Positions 1 to 10,432 of a DNA stretch of 64,000 nt are shown one piece after another. Positions within the stretch are counted from its first letter, which is position 1; every line of letters begins with the position of its first letter. The DNA comes from Quercus robur (lineage: Eukaryota; Streptophyta; Magnoliopsida; Fagales; Fagaceae). The stretch covers positions 54,184,406 through 54,248,405 of the forward strand of contig NC_065542.1 of the NCBI RefSeq assembly GCF_932294415.1. Reading direction: 5' to 3'. The notes beneath the pieces are model-generated. The model saw nothing but the letters and a program-made list of their open reading frames with translations. It was not told where the DNA came from and made no database searches. A program made the translations under genes and the position numbers.

Positions 1-2
1 AA

Positions 3-3000
3 CCTGAGGCTATGAAGGCTGAGGAATGGACTCTTCTTGACAGACAGGTACTAGGAGTTATCAGGTTAACTCTGTTTAGGTCTGTTGCACACAATGTTGT
101 AAAGGAGAAGACCACAGCAGATCTGTTGAAAGCTTTGTCTGGTATGTATGAAAAGCCGTCAGCAAACAATAAGGTGCACTTGATGAAGAAACTGTTCAAT
201 CTGAAGATGGCAGAGAATGCATCAGTAGCACAACATCTGAATGAATTTAATACTATCACAAATCAATTGTCGTCTGTAGAAATTGATTTTGATGATGAGA
301 TTCGTGCTCTGATCGTCTTGGCTTCTTTGCCAAACAGTTGGGAGGCAATGAGGATGGCAGTAAGCAATTCTACAGGAAAAGAAAAACTCAAGTACAATGA
401 TATACGAGATTTAATTCCGGCTGAGAAGATTCGCAGAAGAGATGCAGGTGAATCCTCAGGATCTGGTTCTGCCCTAAACCTTGAGACAAGAGGCAGAGGT
501 AATAACAGAAATTCAAATCGGGGCAGATCAAAATCCAGAAATTCTAATCGGAATAGAAGTAAATCTAGATCAGGCCAACAAGTACAATGCTGGAATTGTG
601 GGAAAACAGGTCACTTTAGAAATCAATGCAAAAGTCCTAAGAAGAAGAATGAAGATGATTCTGCTAATGCTGTAACAGAAGAGGTACAGGATGCATTACT
701 TCTTGCAGTAGACAGTCCACTTGATGATTGGGTTTTGGATTCAGGAGCTTCGTTTCATACCACTCCACACCGAGAAATCATACAGAATTATGTTGCAGGT
801 GATTTTGGTAAGGTGTATTTGGCTGATGGTTCAGCCTTGGATGTTGTGGGTATGGGAGATGTTCGAATATTGTTGCCCAATGGGTCTGTTTGGTTACTGG
901 AGAAGATTCGACATATTCCTGACCTGAGGAGGAATCTGATTTCTGTTGGACAACTTGATGATGAAGGGCATGCAATACTATTTGTTGGTGGTACTTGGAA
1001 GGTTACAAAGGGAGCTAGGGTATTGGCTCGTGGAAAGAAAACTGGTACTCTGTACATGACCTCAAGTCCAAGAGACACAATTGCAGTTGCTGATGCAAGT
1101 ACTGATACAAGCCTATGGCACCGAAGACTTGGTCACATGAGTGAGAAAGGGATGAAGATGCTGCTGTCAAAAGGAAAATTACCAGAATTAAAGTCCATTG
1201 ATTTTGACATGTGTGAAAGTTGCATCTTAGGAAAGCAGAAAAAGTTGAGCTTCTTGAAAACTAGCAGGACACCGAAGGCTGAAAAATTGGAGTTAGTACA
1301 CACTGATTTGTGGGGGCCTTCTCCGGTTGCATCCCTTGGAGGTTCAAGGTACTACATTACTTTCATTGATGACTCAAGTAGAAAAGTATGGGTTTATTTT
1401 CTGAAAAATAAATCAGATGTATTTGAAACCTTTAAGAAGTGGAAGGCCATGGTTGAAACAGAAACAAGTTTGAAAGTAAAATGTTTGAGGTCAGATAATG
1501 GAGGAGAGTACATAGATGGAGGGTTCAGTGAGTATTGTGCTGCACAGGGAATTAGAATGGAGAAAACCATTCCTGGGACACCACAGCAGAATGGTGTGGC
1601 TGAACGCATGAATAGAACTCTCAATGAGCGTGCTAGGAGTATGAGGTTGCATGCTGGACTACCAAAAACTTTTTGGGCTGATGCTGTTAGCACTGCAGCT
1701 TACCTGATAAACCGAGGACCTTCAGTTCCCATGGAGTTCAGACTTCCTGAGGAGGTTTGGAGCGGTAAAGAGGTAAAGTTTTCACATTTAAAAGTTTTTG
1801 GTTGTGTTTCTTATGTTCATATTGATTCTGATGCTCGTAGTAAACTTGATGCAAAGTCTAAAATATGTTTTTTCATTGGCTATGGTGATGAGAAATTTGG
1901 CTATAGGTTTTGGGATGAACAAAACAGGAAAATCATCAGAAGTAGAAATGTGATATTTAATGAACAGGTTATGTACAAGGACAGGTCAACTGTAGTGTCA
2001 GATATTACAGGGATAGATCAAAAGAAATCTGAGTTTGTCAACTTAGATGAATTGACTGAAGGTACTGTCCAGAAAAGGGGTGAAGAAGATAAAGAGAATG
2101 TAAATTCACAGGTAGATCTGAGTACACCTGTAGCTGAAGTCCGCAGATCTTCCAGGAACATTAGACCTCCACAGCGTTATTCACCCACTTTAAATTATCT
2201 CCTGTTGACTGATGGTGGTGAGCCAGAGTGTTATGATGAAGCCTTGCAAGATGAAAACTCAAGCAAGTGGGAGTTAGCCATGAAGGATGAGATGGATTCC
2301 TTGTTGGGGAATCAAACATGGGAACTGACTGAATTGCCAGTAGGAAAGAAGGCTTTGCACAACAAGTGGGTATACAGAATAAAGAATGAACATGATGGTA
2401 GCAAACGTTACAAGGCCAGATTAGTTGTTAAAGGGTTCCAGCAGAAGGAAGGCATTGACTACACAGAGATATTTTCTCCAGTTGTGAAGATGTCAACAAT
2501 CAGACTAGTACTGGGAATGGTGGCTGCAGAAAACTTACATCTTGAGCAGTTAGATGTGAAGACAGCATTCCTTCATGGTGACTTAGAGGAAAACCTTTAC
2601 ATGATTCAGCCAGAAGGGTTCATTGCTCAAGGACAAGAGAATCTAGTTTGCAAACTGAGAAAGAGCTTGTATGGCCTAAAACAAGCTCCTAGACAGTGGT
2701 ACAAGAAATTTGACAGTTTTATGCACAGAATTGGGTTCAAGAGATGTGAAGCTGATCACTGTTGCTATGTTAAGTTTTTTGACAATTCTTACATCATATT
2801 ACTGTTGTATGTGGATGATATGCTTATTGCAGGGTCTAGCATTGAGGAGATTAATAATCTGAAGAAGCAATTGTCCAAACAGTTTGCAATGAAGGATTTG
2901 GGAGCTGCAAAGCAAATCCTTGGTATGAGAATCATTAGAGACAAGGCTAATGGTACATTGAAACTTTCACAGTCAGAGTATGTGAAGAAAGTTCTCAGCA

Positions 3001-3770
3001 GGTTCAACATGAATGAAGCCAAACCAGTGAGCACACCCTTGGGTAGTCATTTCAAACTAAGCAAAGAACAATCACCGAAGACAGAAGAAGAAAGGGACCA
3101 CATGAGTAAGGTGCCCTATGCCTCAGCTATTGGCAGCTTGATGTATGCTATGGCGTGTACAAGGCCAGACATTGCACATGCAGTGGGAGTTGTGAGTAGA
3201 TTCATGAGTAGGCCTGGAAAGCAGCATTGGGAGGCAGTCAAGTGGATTCTGAGATATCTGAAGGGTTCATCAGATACATGTCTTTGCTTCACAGGTGCAA
3301 GTTTGAAACTGCAGGGTTATGTAGATGCTGATTTTGCTGGTGATATTGATAGTAGAAAGAGTACTACTGGGTTTGTTTTCACTCTGGGTGGTACAGCTAT
3401 ATCATGGGCTTCAAATCTACAGAAGATTGTTACTTTGTCTACTACAGAAGCTGAGTATGTTGCAGCAACTGAAGCTGGAAAGGAGATGATTTGGCTACAT
3501 GGTTTCTTAGATGAATTGGGTAAGAAGCAGAAGATGGGCATTCTACACAGTGACAGTCAGAGTGCAATCTTTCTTGCCAAAAATTCAGCTTTTCATTCAA
3601 AGTCGAAGCACATACAAACAAAATATCACTTTATCCGTTACCTTGTTGAAGATAAACTGGTAATGCTTGAGAAGATTTGTGGATCTAAAAACCCGGCAGA
3701 CATGTTGACTAAGGGTGTCACTATTGAGAAGTTGAAGCTGTGCGCAGCTTCAATTGGTCTTCTAGCTTGA
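3..3770 (+). CDS. Ty1/Copia Gag-Pol polyprotein (Tnt1/Tork-like), N-terminus outside window
   Basis: A single uninterrupted reading frame is open to the left edge, so the first residues of Gag lie outside the window; the first ATG in view is at 12. Domains in order, numbered from that ATG: Gag (about 1-160), a CCHC zinc knuckle starting CWNCGKTGHF (about 193-206), aspartic protease with LDSGASFHTT (about 240), GAG-pre-integrase with HRRLGHMSEKGMK (about 370), integrase with its D near LVHTDLWGP, D in DNGGEY and E in QQNGVAERMNRT, reverse transcriptase with LLLYVDDMLIAG (about 930), and RNase H with GYVDADFAGD and STTEAEYVAA. The protease-integrase-RT-RNase H order defines Copia. The 1252 residues in view are near full length for the family and no stop or frameshift was found, so the element may be young. 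The protease and integrase spacer resemble the Tnt1/Tork lineage (recognition from memory, not a search). Confidence 0.96.
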   Translation, partial: PEAMKAEEWTLLDRQVLGVIRLTLFRSVAHNVVKEKTTADLLKALSGMYEKPSANNKVHLMKKLFNLKMAENASVAQHLNEFNTITNQLSSVEIDFDDEIRALIVLASLPNSWEAMRMAVSNSTGKEKLKYNDIRDLIPAEKIRRRDAGESSGSGSALNLETRGRGNNRNSNRGRSKSRNSNRNRSKSRSGQQVQCWNCGKTGHFRNQCKSPKKKNEDDSANAVTEEVQDALLLAVDSPLDDWVLDSGASFHTTPHREIIQNYVAGDFGKVYLADGSALDVVGMGDVRILLPNGSVWLLEKIRHIPDLRRNLISVGQLDDEGHAILFVGGTWKVTKGARVLARGKKTGTLYMTSSPRDTIAVADASTDTSLWHRRLGHMSEKGMKMLLSKGKLPELKSIDFDMCESCILGKQKKLSFLKTSRTPKAEKLELVHTDLWGPSPVASLGGSRYYITFIDDSSRKVWVYFLKNKSDVFETFKKWKAMVETETSLKVKCLRSDNGGEYIDGGFSEYCAAQGIRMEKTIPGTPQQNGVAERMNRTLNERARSMRLHAGLPKTFWADAVSTAAYLINRGPSVPMEFRLPEEVWSGKEVKFSHLKVFGCVSYVHIDSDARSKLDAKSKICFFIGYGDEKFGYRFWDEQNRKIIRSRNVIFNEQVMYKDRSTVVSDITGIDQKKSEFVNLDELTEGTVQKRGEEDKENVNSQVDLSTPVAEVRRSSRNIRPPQRYSPTLNYLLLTDGGEPECYDEALQDENSSKWELAMKDEMDSLLGNQTWELTELPVGKKALHNKWVYRIKNEHDGSKRYKARLVVKGFQQKEGIDYTEIFSPVVKMSTIRLVLGMVAAENLHLEQLDVKTAFLHGDLEENLYMIQPEGFIAQGQENLVCKLRKSLYGLKQAPRQWYKKFDSFMHRIGFKRCEADHCCYVKFFDNSYIILLLYVDDMLIAGSSIEEINNLKKQLSKQFAMKDLGAAKQILGMRIIRDKANGTLKLSQSEYVKKVLSRFNMNEAKPVSTPLGSHFKLSKEQSPKTEEERDHMSKVPYASAIGSLMYAMACTRPDIAHAVGVVSRFMSRPGKQHWEAVKWILRYLKGSSDTCLCFTGASLKLQGYVDADFAGDIDSRKSTTGFVFTLGGTAISWASNLQKIVTLSTTEAEYVAATEAGKEMIWLHGFLDELGKKQKMGILHSDSQSAIFLAKNSAFHSKSKHIQTKYHFIRYLVEDKLVMLEKICGSKNPADMLTKGVTIEKLKLCAASIGLLA

Positions 3771-3918
3771 GGACAGGAGGATGAGTTGCAGGGATGAGGG
3801 ATTGTGTTATGGAGGATTGTGGCTGATGTTTGCAGCTTGTGAGCCCTTAAGGGCTAAGGTGGAGCTGATGGAGGAGTTTGCTCGTGTAGCTTGATCAATT
3901 CAAGTCAAGGTGGAGATT

Positions 3919-4024
3919 TGTTGAAGTGGGCCGTGTGACTTGAATTGCCACAAGCCCACGTCGGTCACTATTGACCAAATCCTATTTGTAATAGGAAAGT
4001 TTACTCAGCCGACTTTCATAAAGT

Positions 4025-4066
<42 letters not shown>

Positions 4067-4405
4067 CTTTATTATATGCAGCCGTGAGCATATAGAGAAA
4101 TCCTAATTAACCTAGTGAGCAAGCCACATGAGAGAAAATAGAGAAAAGAGAGGCAGTCAGCTTCTATTATTATTTTTTCTGTGAGAGAGTACTAGGGTGT
4201 AATTGGGATTTGGGTTTCTTGAGAGTGTTCTTGTGCACTATTGTATTTTCCCTGATAATAGTGAAATCCCTGCAACTCCGTGGACGTAGGCAAATTGCCG
4301 AACCACGTAAATATTGTCTTGTGCGTGTGATTATTTTCTTTGACGTGTGTTTTCTCTATTTGTTTTGTTTCTCACAGGTTGGGATTTTAGGTTAAATTCC
4401 CTACA
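3919..4405 (+). repeat. 3' LTR of the Copia element
   Basis: The LTR begins TGTTGAAG directly after a purine-rich stretch AAGGTGGAGATT, the usual Copia polypurine tract, and ends CCCTACA, so it has the TGT...ACA ends of an LTR. It is 487 bp and contains a TA microsatellite at about 4029-4063. The next five bases, AGGTG, are the expected target-site duplicate; the 5' LTR and its flank lie left of the window, so the pair cannot be compared. Confidence 0.85.
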
Positions 4406-5390
4406 AGGTGAAGTGTTTCACCTTGTTTGAAACATCAAGAGCCCAGATTTTTTTCCATAGAGATCATGCAAGGTCGGGTGGAGCTGTAAGAGCGAACCCA
4501 GCATCTTGATCTTTCAAAAAATGGTACCCGGACTTGCAAGAATATTGCCCATTCTCAACTCGTGGCCAAAACACAGAATCTATGACAGCAGTTTTTGCTA
4601 ATGGAATTTTTTTTATTAAATCCGCCTCTTATGGAGCAAAAATCCTATCAATCATTTCATGGTTCCAAGTTCTATTGTCCTGATTAATCAAGCAATCCAC
4701 CGTTACTTCTTCCATTGAATCCAGAATAGGGGATGAAATTTTTGTTGGGTGATTTGTAGGTTACCAACAATGTTGCTAAATTTTGATGGACTTTCCATCG
4801 CCAACCTTCCAACAAGCACCTTCAAGAATCACATCTCGCCCTTGGAGGATGCTTTTCCAAGCATATGAGCCTGCATTTGACTCCTTTGCATCCAAAATAG
4901 AGCAATTTGGAAAGAACTTTGCTTTGAAGACTATGGAAGAGAGAGTCAGTGTTGTTGAGAAGTCACCAAGTTTGCTTTGGTTGGTAGGAATTTGTTCAAA
5001 TGGATTGCTAAGACTTTTGAGAAAACCTTACACAAGACATTGCACAAACTAACGGGCTGAAACTCAGTGATTAATTTAGAACTATCTACTTTAGGAATGA
5101 TAGTGATAAAAGTATGGTTAATTGGTGAAGGTAAAGAACCTGTATTAAGCCATGAAAGGATAGAACTAGTTACATCACCATCAACCGTCTACCAAAAGTG
5201 CTAGTAGAAAAGAAGAGGCATTCTATCAGAGCCTGGTGCCTTCAAAGGAGCCATTTGCTTTAGAGCTGCCACAACTTTCCATTCATGAAAGGTGCCAACC
5301 AAATCAGCATCCATGGATTCAGTTACCATTTGAGGAATATTTTGAATTGCTTCTTGGACCCTTGGAGGGTTTGAGGTGGAAAACAGCTTA
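4406..5390 (-). pseudogene. Degenerate antisense L1-type LINE (RT and C-terminal region)
   Basis: Read on the minus strand, broken frames give LINE reverse-transcriptase signatures in order. They are an APLKAPGSD-like motif near 5230, SILSWLNTGSLPSP and FITIIPKVD near 5150-5080, and [18 protein letters not shown] near 5060-5000. There is then a jump to the distal part: [15 protein letters not shown] near 4900, [13 protein letters not shown] near 4840, DSVFWPRVENGQYSCKSGY near 4550 and WALDVSNKVKHF next to 4406. The RT palm with the catalytic YxDD is missing, so there is an internal deletion near 4945. Several stops are present. LINE sequence runs right up to the LTR edge at 4405, so the Copia element was inserted inside this LINE and the rest should lie left of the window. 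Confidence 0.85.
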
Positions 5391-6308
5391 GTAATTCATA
5401 AATAGTGATGGTGATGTAACTAGTGATGGTGATGGAAAACAACACATATATAGTTAAAGGAAATAGTTTGGTTTACCTCTAGTACTTTTTTAATTAGATT
5501 CTCCTTTTGTTTTAATGAGAAATTGTCACATTACCTACTAACTAAATAAAATGTAGAAATTAAAACTCACTATCACTTGTTATTGTGTATTTAAAACAAA
5601 AGGATACCTCCAGTTTAAAAAGTAATGGAGGTAAGTCAAACCCTAAAGGAAATAGTGAACTTATAAAGAATCACATAGCATTTGTAATTCATAAATTTCT
5701 TTTTAATATTATCTTCTATTTGTATTTGATTGTACTTGCTTCTCATGAGATTGGGTGAGGGAATCGAAAAGGAATTCATAAAAAACAATTAAGAAAATTC
5801 AATCTTATAAAGGATTATCCATAAAAGAGTAATACTACAACTATAAACTATTTTTCAACATTTTTACAAACTATTAATATAACAAATTCTTATTTGGACC
5901 CACGACTAATATCACTTTTTTACTTATCAATAATCACTCACCATATTAGTAGTTTGTGATTTTAACATTTTCCTAAAACTATTATCGAGTTTCTTCCAAT
6001 TGAATTTATGTTGTAAATGAAAATAAGGAATATTTTTTTTACAAGGACTTGCTTTCATTGGGTTGCTTGCTTCATATTTGATAATATATGATTGAAATCA
6101 GTTATATGTTGATGCTAAAAAAATCAGGTGGGTTGACAATAAACACGTCATTATTGTCTATAACAATAACTATAAAAATAACAATTGTAATTTTATTAAT
6201 TTATGTTTTTATAAAATAAAATAAAATAACCAAAAAAAAAAAACGTGGGTCAAAAACTAGTTTGATTTAAGAACAAAACTTTCTATGAATTATAAGCTAC
6301 CATCATCT

Positions 6309-6348
<40 letters not shown>

Positions 6349-6740
6349 GTTCTTTTTTGCACTAGCCCGGAAAGATAAGTTTACCCTTCTCTTGTCAAAA
6401 TCTACCTATAAAAATGGTTGTGACAGACCATACATTAGATAACTAAGAAATTATTTATATGATAACAATGCAATCAATGATTAAGTCACAGAATAGATTA
6501 ACAAGCTTAGATGTTGAAGTCCTTGATCTTCTGCCTCATTTCCATGGACAACCATTCAACGATTCCTCTAGCATGGCCCCTTAGGAATTTAATTCAATCA
6601 AAGTCCAATTTTAAATACATTTATAATACTTTTCATAACTCAATAATTTAGTAGAAGGTAATTTTGGAAGGTTAAAACTTAAAAAGTATAGTTCATAAAT
6701 ACTTTTGAGTCATGGTGGACATATCAGTTGTTTTAAGAAA
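5391..6740. other. AT-rich intergenic stretch, no gene seen
   Basis: No coding frame with recognisable protein content was found. An (ATT)n microsatellite lies at about 6311-6348. Around 5830-5990 there is a poorly preserved inverted-repeat segment similar in wording to the MITE family at 12709. Confidence 0.5.
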
Positions 6741-6916
6741 GGTGTCTATCGCACACCCTTGATGCGATGGTCACTCCACAAGTATAATTGCTTATGGGGT
6801 GTGGGGGAGTAAGGACCAGAATTCAAATCTCCAAGAAAAAGCTTCACACACATATACACTTAAATTAGGGTAGAGTAAAATTTATATCTTGTATTAAAAA
6901 TAAAATAAATAAAAAG
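6741..6916 (+). mobile_element. tRNA-derived SINE
   Basis: The stretch has an A-box-like GATGCGATGGTCA near 6761 and a B-box-like GAATTCAAATCTCC near 6819, the internal RNA polymerase III promoter spacing of a tRNA-derived SINE. A body with CTTCACACACATATACACTT follows, then an A-rich tail from about 6894. It is about 175 bp. I recognise this as a common plant SINE type but cannot give the family name. No clean target-site duplicate was found by eye. Confidence 0.6.
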
Positions 6917-6990
6917 ATGTAATATTGGCTTAATCATTGTTTTGGGTGAAATAAAATCCTTGAAGCACATTTTAACCATTTAGTTCAACA

Positions 6991-7031
<41 letters not shown>

Positions 7032-7440
7032 AATTTAGTTCACAAACCAATTGTTTACATAATTTTTTTCAGAAAAAAAGAAAAATGTAAACATTATTTT
7101 GAAAAAGTAGAGTTTTGAGGAGTTTATATTTAATATTTTGTTTTCCCTCTTCAATGATGAAAATCACATACCTTAATTACAACTCGAGGTAAAAGATTGG
7201 GTCTGTGTTGTCACTGGCTAAGGTTTAAATCATGTAAGTTATTATTATTTTTTTTTTTATTTTGGGAAAAAAAAGGAACCATTACCTTCACTCACTGATT
7301 TTACCATGTCTTATAAAGTATACTCAGCGTTTTGGCTGTCTACTTTGCTAAATTTGTGTATTCTCTTTTTTTTTTTAGATAAATAGATACCATAGGATAT
7401 AAAACCTAACTTGAATCTACATGTATCGTCATTGTTATAG
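6917..7440. other. AT-rich intergenic stretch with long poly-A
   Basis: A run of about 40 A lies at 6991-7030, with further A- and T-runs to 7380. No gene was found. Confidence 0.5.
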
Positions 7441-8222
7441 TGCCCGTTTGTTTCGGCTTTTTGAGTCCAAAAAGCGCGTTTTGAAAAAAGCTCAACCAAC
7501 TTTTGCGTTTGGTAAACTCAAAACGCAACTTTTTTATAAAAGTTGCGTTTTGAGCATTGAGAAAAAACTGAGAACAAACGCGGAAGGGATTATGGACTCT
7601 CAGGGGTCCATAAATGAAAACGTGCTATGCACGTTTTGTATATTACCGTTGCAAACCCGAAAAATACCGAAATACCCATCAGTTCTCTCACGCCCTCATC
7701 TCTCATCTGTGTCTTTTTTCTTCGTCTTCTTCCTCTTCGTCTTCCTCTGCTTCCTCACCGGTCTACCCCCACAATCAACAAAACCCATTTCAACCTTTGA
7801 TATTCCGAACACAGAATCAACAAAACCAAACCAAAAATAACTCAAAATCAACACAAAAACAACTTAAAATCAACTCAAATCCGGAAAACCCATCCCAAAC
7901 CCAACTCAAAATCAACCCAAAATCCATAGAAAAAAAAACCCAAAATCCCAAAATCCTTATGTTTCAATCATCTTCATCTTCATCTTTATCATCATCATCA
8001 TCATCATCTTCTTCTCTGGAGTGTGAAAAAAAAAAGAATAAAGGATGAGTTCTGGCATTGGTTCCGATGGTTCCGATGTGTTCCGATTTGAAGTGCTAAG
8101 AGGAAAAAAAAAAAGAAAAGAAGAAGCAGAGCTGTGTTCTGGACCGAAGTGGAGGAAGAGAAAAAAAAAAAAAAAAAAAAAAAAAAGAAGCAAAGCTGTG
8201 TTCTGGACTGAAGTGCTAAGAG

Positions 8223-8261
<39 letters not shown>

Positions 8262-8943
8262 AGCTGGGAATGTTCTGGATTGAAGATGGTAGAGGAAAGA
8301 AGGAAAAAGTAAAAGAAAAGAGTGTGGTTACGTGGGTGGATGAGAAAAAAAGAGGAGAAAAAAAAAAGAAAAAAAAAAGGAAGTAGAGCCACGTGTGTGG
8401 AGAGAGAAAAAAGGGAGAAAAAAGAAATTATATCATAATATTTTCACAATATTTTTACAATAAATTTTAAGGTAGGCTATTATTAGCTAATATTGGTGAG
8501 AAAAAAAAAATTTTAGAAAGAGAAAAAAATAATTTTAATAGTATGTTAAAATTAAAATTACTATCAATTTTTATCACAATATTTTTACAATACTTTCACA
8601 ATAAATCTTAAGTGATAGGTTATTATTAGCTAATATTGGTAAGAAAAAAATAATTTTTTTAGAAAGAGAAAAATTGATTTAAGTATGATGAAGTAATTGA
8701 TTTAAGTATGAAACAAACTCACATAAAAAAAAATAATAATAAAAAAGTATGAAATAAATTTCCTTATATATACATTGTCATTTTTGGTCATTTACCCCTC
8801 AAAAAGCCACTTTTATAAGTGCTAGCCAAACACTCAGCTTTTTCATTATGCACTTTTTAACAGCTTTTACCAAACACTCAACTTTTTGAAACTCCACTTT
8901 TTCATTATGCACTTTTTCAAAAAGCTGAACCAAACTCACCCAT
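7441..8943. mobile_element. Non-autonomous TIR element of about 1.5 kb
   Basis: The left end TGCCCGTTTGTTTCGGCTTT and the right end, read on the minus strand as GGGTGAGTTTGGTTCAGCTT, are imperfect inverted repeats with the common GTTTG...GCTTTTTGA signature of plant DNA elements. The interior carries no transposase. It has a pyrimidine-rich part (7690-7760), a CAT/CTT-rich part (7960-8020), and three diverged copies of a GCTGTGTTCTGGAC-type unit separated by poly-A runs (8100-8290). A further duplicated AT-rich unit lies at about 8432-8510 and 8570-8660. I could not find a convincing target-site duplicate, so the exact ends and superfamily are uncertain. Long frames inside are low-complexity and are not called as genes. 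Confidence 0.55.
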
Positions 8944-9185
8944 AATTGAGAAACCTCAAAAGGCCATGAACTTTTATATTTAGCATGTTCAACTTAAAAA
9001 TATTCTTATGAAGTTTCTCCCAGCCCAGAGCCAGCTGAATGCTAGAGCAAGAAATGTGGTTGCCTAAGGCCCCAAGTAAAAAAAAGGCCCCCAAATTTTA
9101 ATCAATAGGGTTATTTATAATCAATAAATAAAATAATATTTTTTTACTAGATGAAAAACAAATAAAAAAGAAAGAAAAATGCAAA
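8944..9185. other. Intergenic, no gene seen
   Basis: AT-rich DNA. The words near 9055-9085 (GGCCCCAAG) recur in opposite sense near 9580 and 36060, which suggests a dispersed repeat of unknown class. Confidence 0.35.
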
Positions 9186-9340
9186 GTCTATAATATTTTT
9201 CACAATACTTTTACAATAAATGTTAAGTAGTAGGTTGATATTGATGGCAAAAAATAATTATAGTGATATTTTCAAATAGAAAACAAAAAGCAACTTAAAA
9301 CCTAAGATTTGTTGTAAAAAATATTGTAAATGTTGCACTT
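9186..9340. mobile_element. MITE, about 155 bp, family member 1 (diverged)
   Basis: It starts GTCTATAATATTTTTCACAA and ends near TAAAAAATATTGTAAATGTT, an imperfect inverted repeat. The interior matches the same motif order as the copies at 12709 and 26719: AATGTTAAGTAGTAGGTTG, then GGCAAAAAATAAT, then a diverged CAACTTA block. Confidence 0.55.
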
Positions 9341-9927
9341 CTAAAAAAAAATAATAATAATAAGAGTTGAGTTAGTAAATTTTTATTAGTTCTCATCTAA
9401 GTTTATCACTAACACCACTTTTTTACTTACTACTATCAATCTGCCACATTCACAAGTATGAAAAATTTTGTCAAACTTTTTCTGTCTATAAAATTTCTAA
9501 AAATTGAAAAAATTCTACGTAGTTCATATTAATTAGTAGTACTTTTATATCTAATACAAGATAATCAATTTTCGCCTTATGCCCCCAAATGCATCAAGCC
9601 ACCCTTACTCCCAGCTATCAGTATGCATGTTCAATCTATGGTTTCTTTTTGAATGACGTAAAACCTCACTAGGATAGGCCCTTTCAACCCACCCTTGAAA
9701 GTAAACCATAGATACACCCCCCCCCCCCCCCCCCCCAAAACCCAAAAACCACCAGAACCATATATTAGATAATCCAAGAAAACTCTTGGTGGAGATTAAT
9801 ATTGAATCCAGGACATCTGAGTTTATAGCTCATCCTAAGCCTCCAACTACTAGGTCACACCCTGATAGGATGCCTAATATATGAAACAAGACACCTAATT
9901 TTTTTGGTCAATCAATGTAGCTCTAGC

Positions 9928-9963
<36 letters not shown>

Positions 9964-10432
9964 GATTTAACAGGCTAATATCATTGTTATTCTACGAAAT
10001 TTATTGGATGATGGCACTTGCTTTCTCCTCTTGATACTTTCGCAGCTACTAGTATCCCTTGCTTCTCTCCCTCTTTTGTTGGCTTTTTCTGGTACCATGA
10101 TTGGGAAGGCTCACGTCTTAAGCAAGAACAATAATTGTTTGCTTTGAAATTCTTTTTTTAGATCACTCTGTAGTAAACCATCTCCCCCTCACCCCCCATA
10201 ACAAATTGCATGGAATGAGAGACAATTGGATAAAGATCAAACTGAAGTAATCTAACCAGCATCAACAAAAGGTTTTATAACAAAAAAAATATAGTTCCCA
10301 ATCCATCCTTTTGACATGTATAAGTGATATAATCATACAGTTCTTATATGAGTAATTCTATCCACATTGCTCAAGCTAAAGAATTCATATTTGTTTCACT
10401 TAAGTATTATCACCTAATGCTTTTCTCCACAG
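9341..10432. other. Intergenic upstream of the NLR, no TIR exon seen
   Basis: This contains a poly-C run at about 9717-9736 and a poly-T run at about 9930-9961. I looked for a TIR-domain exon on both strands and found none. The last bases before 10433 are a pyrimidine-rich splice acceptor, TTTTCTCCACAG. Confidence 0.5.

Noticed and set aside
4783..5052. Plus-strand open frame of 89 codons
   Set aside because: It is the reverse complement of the LINE coding region, which reads convincingly on the minus strand.
7957..8386. Open frames on both strands rich in Lys, Ser and Phe
   Set aside because: They follow poly-A, poly-T and CAT repeats inside a transposable element and have no domain content.
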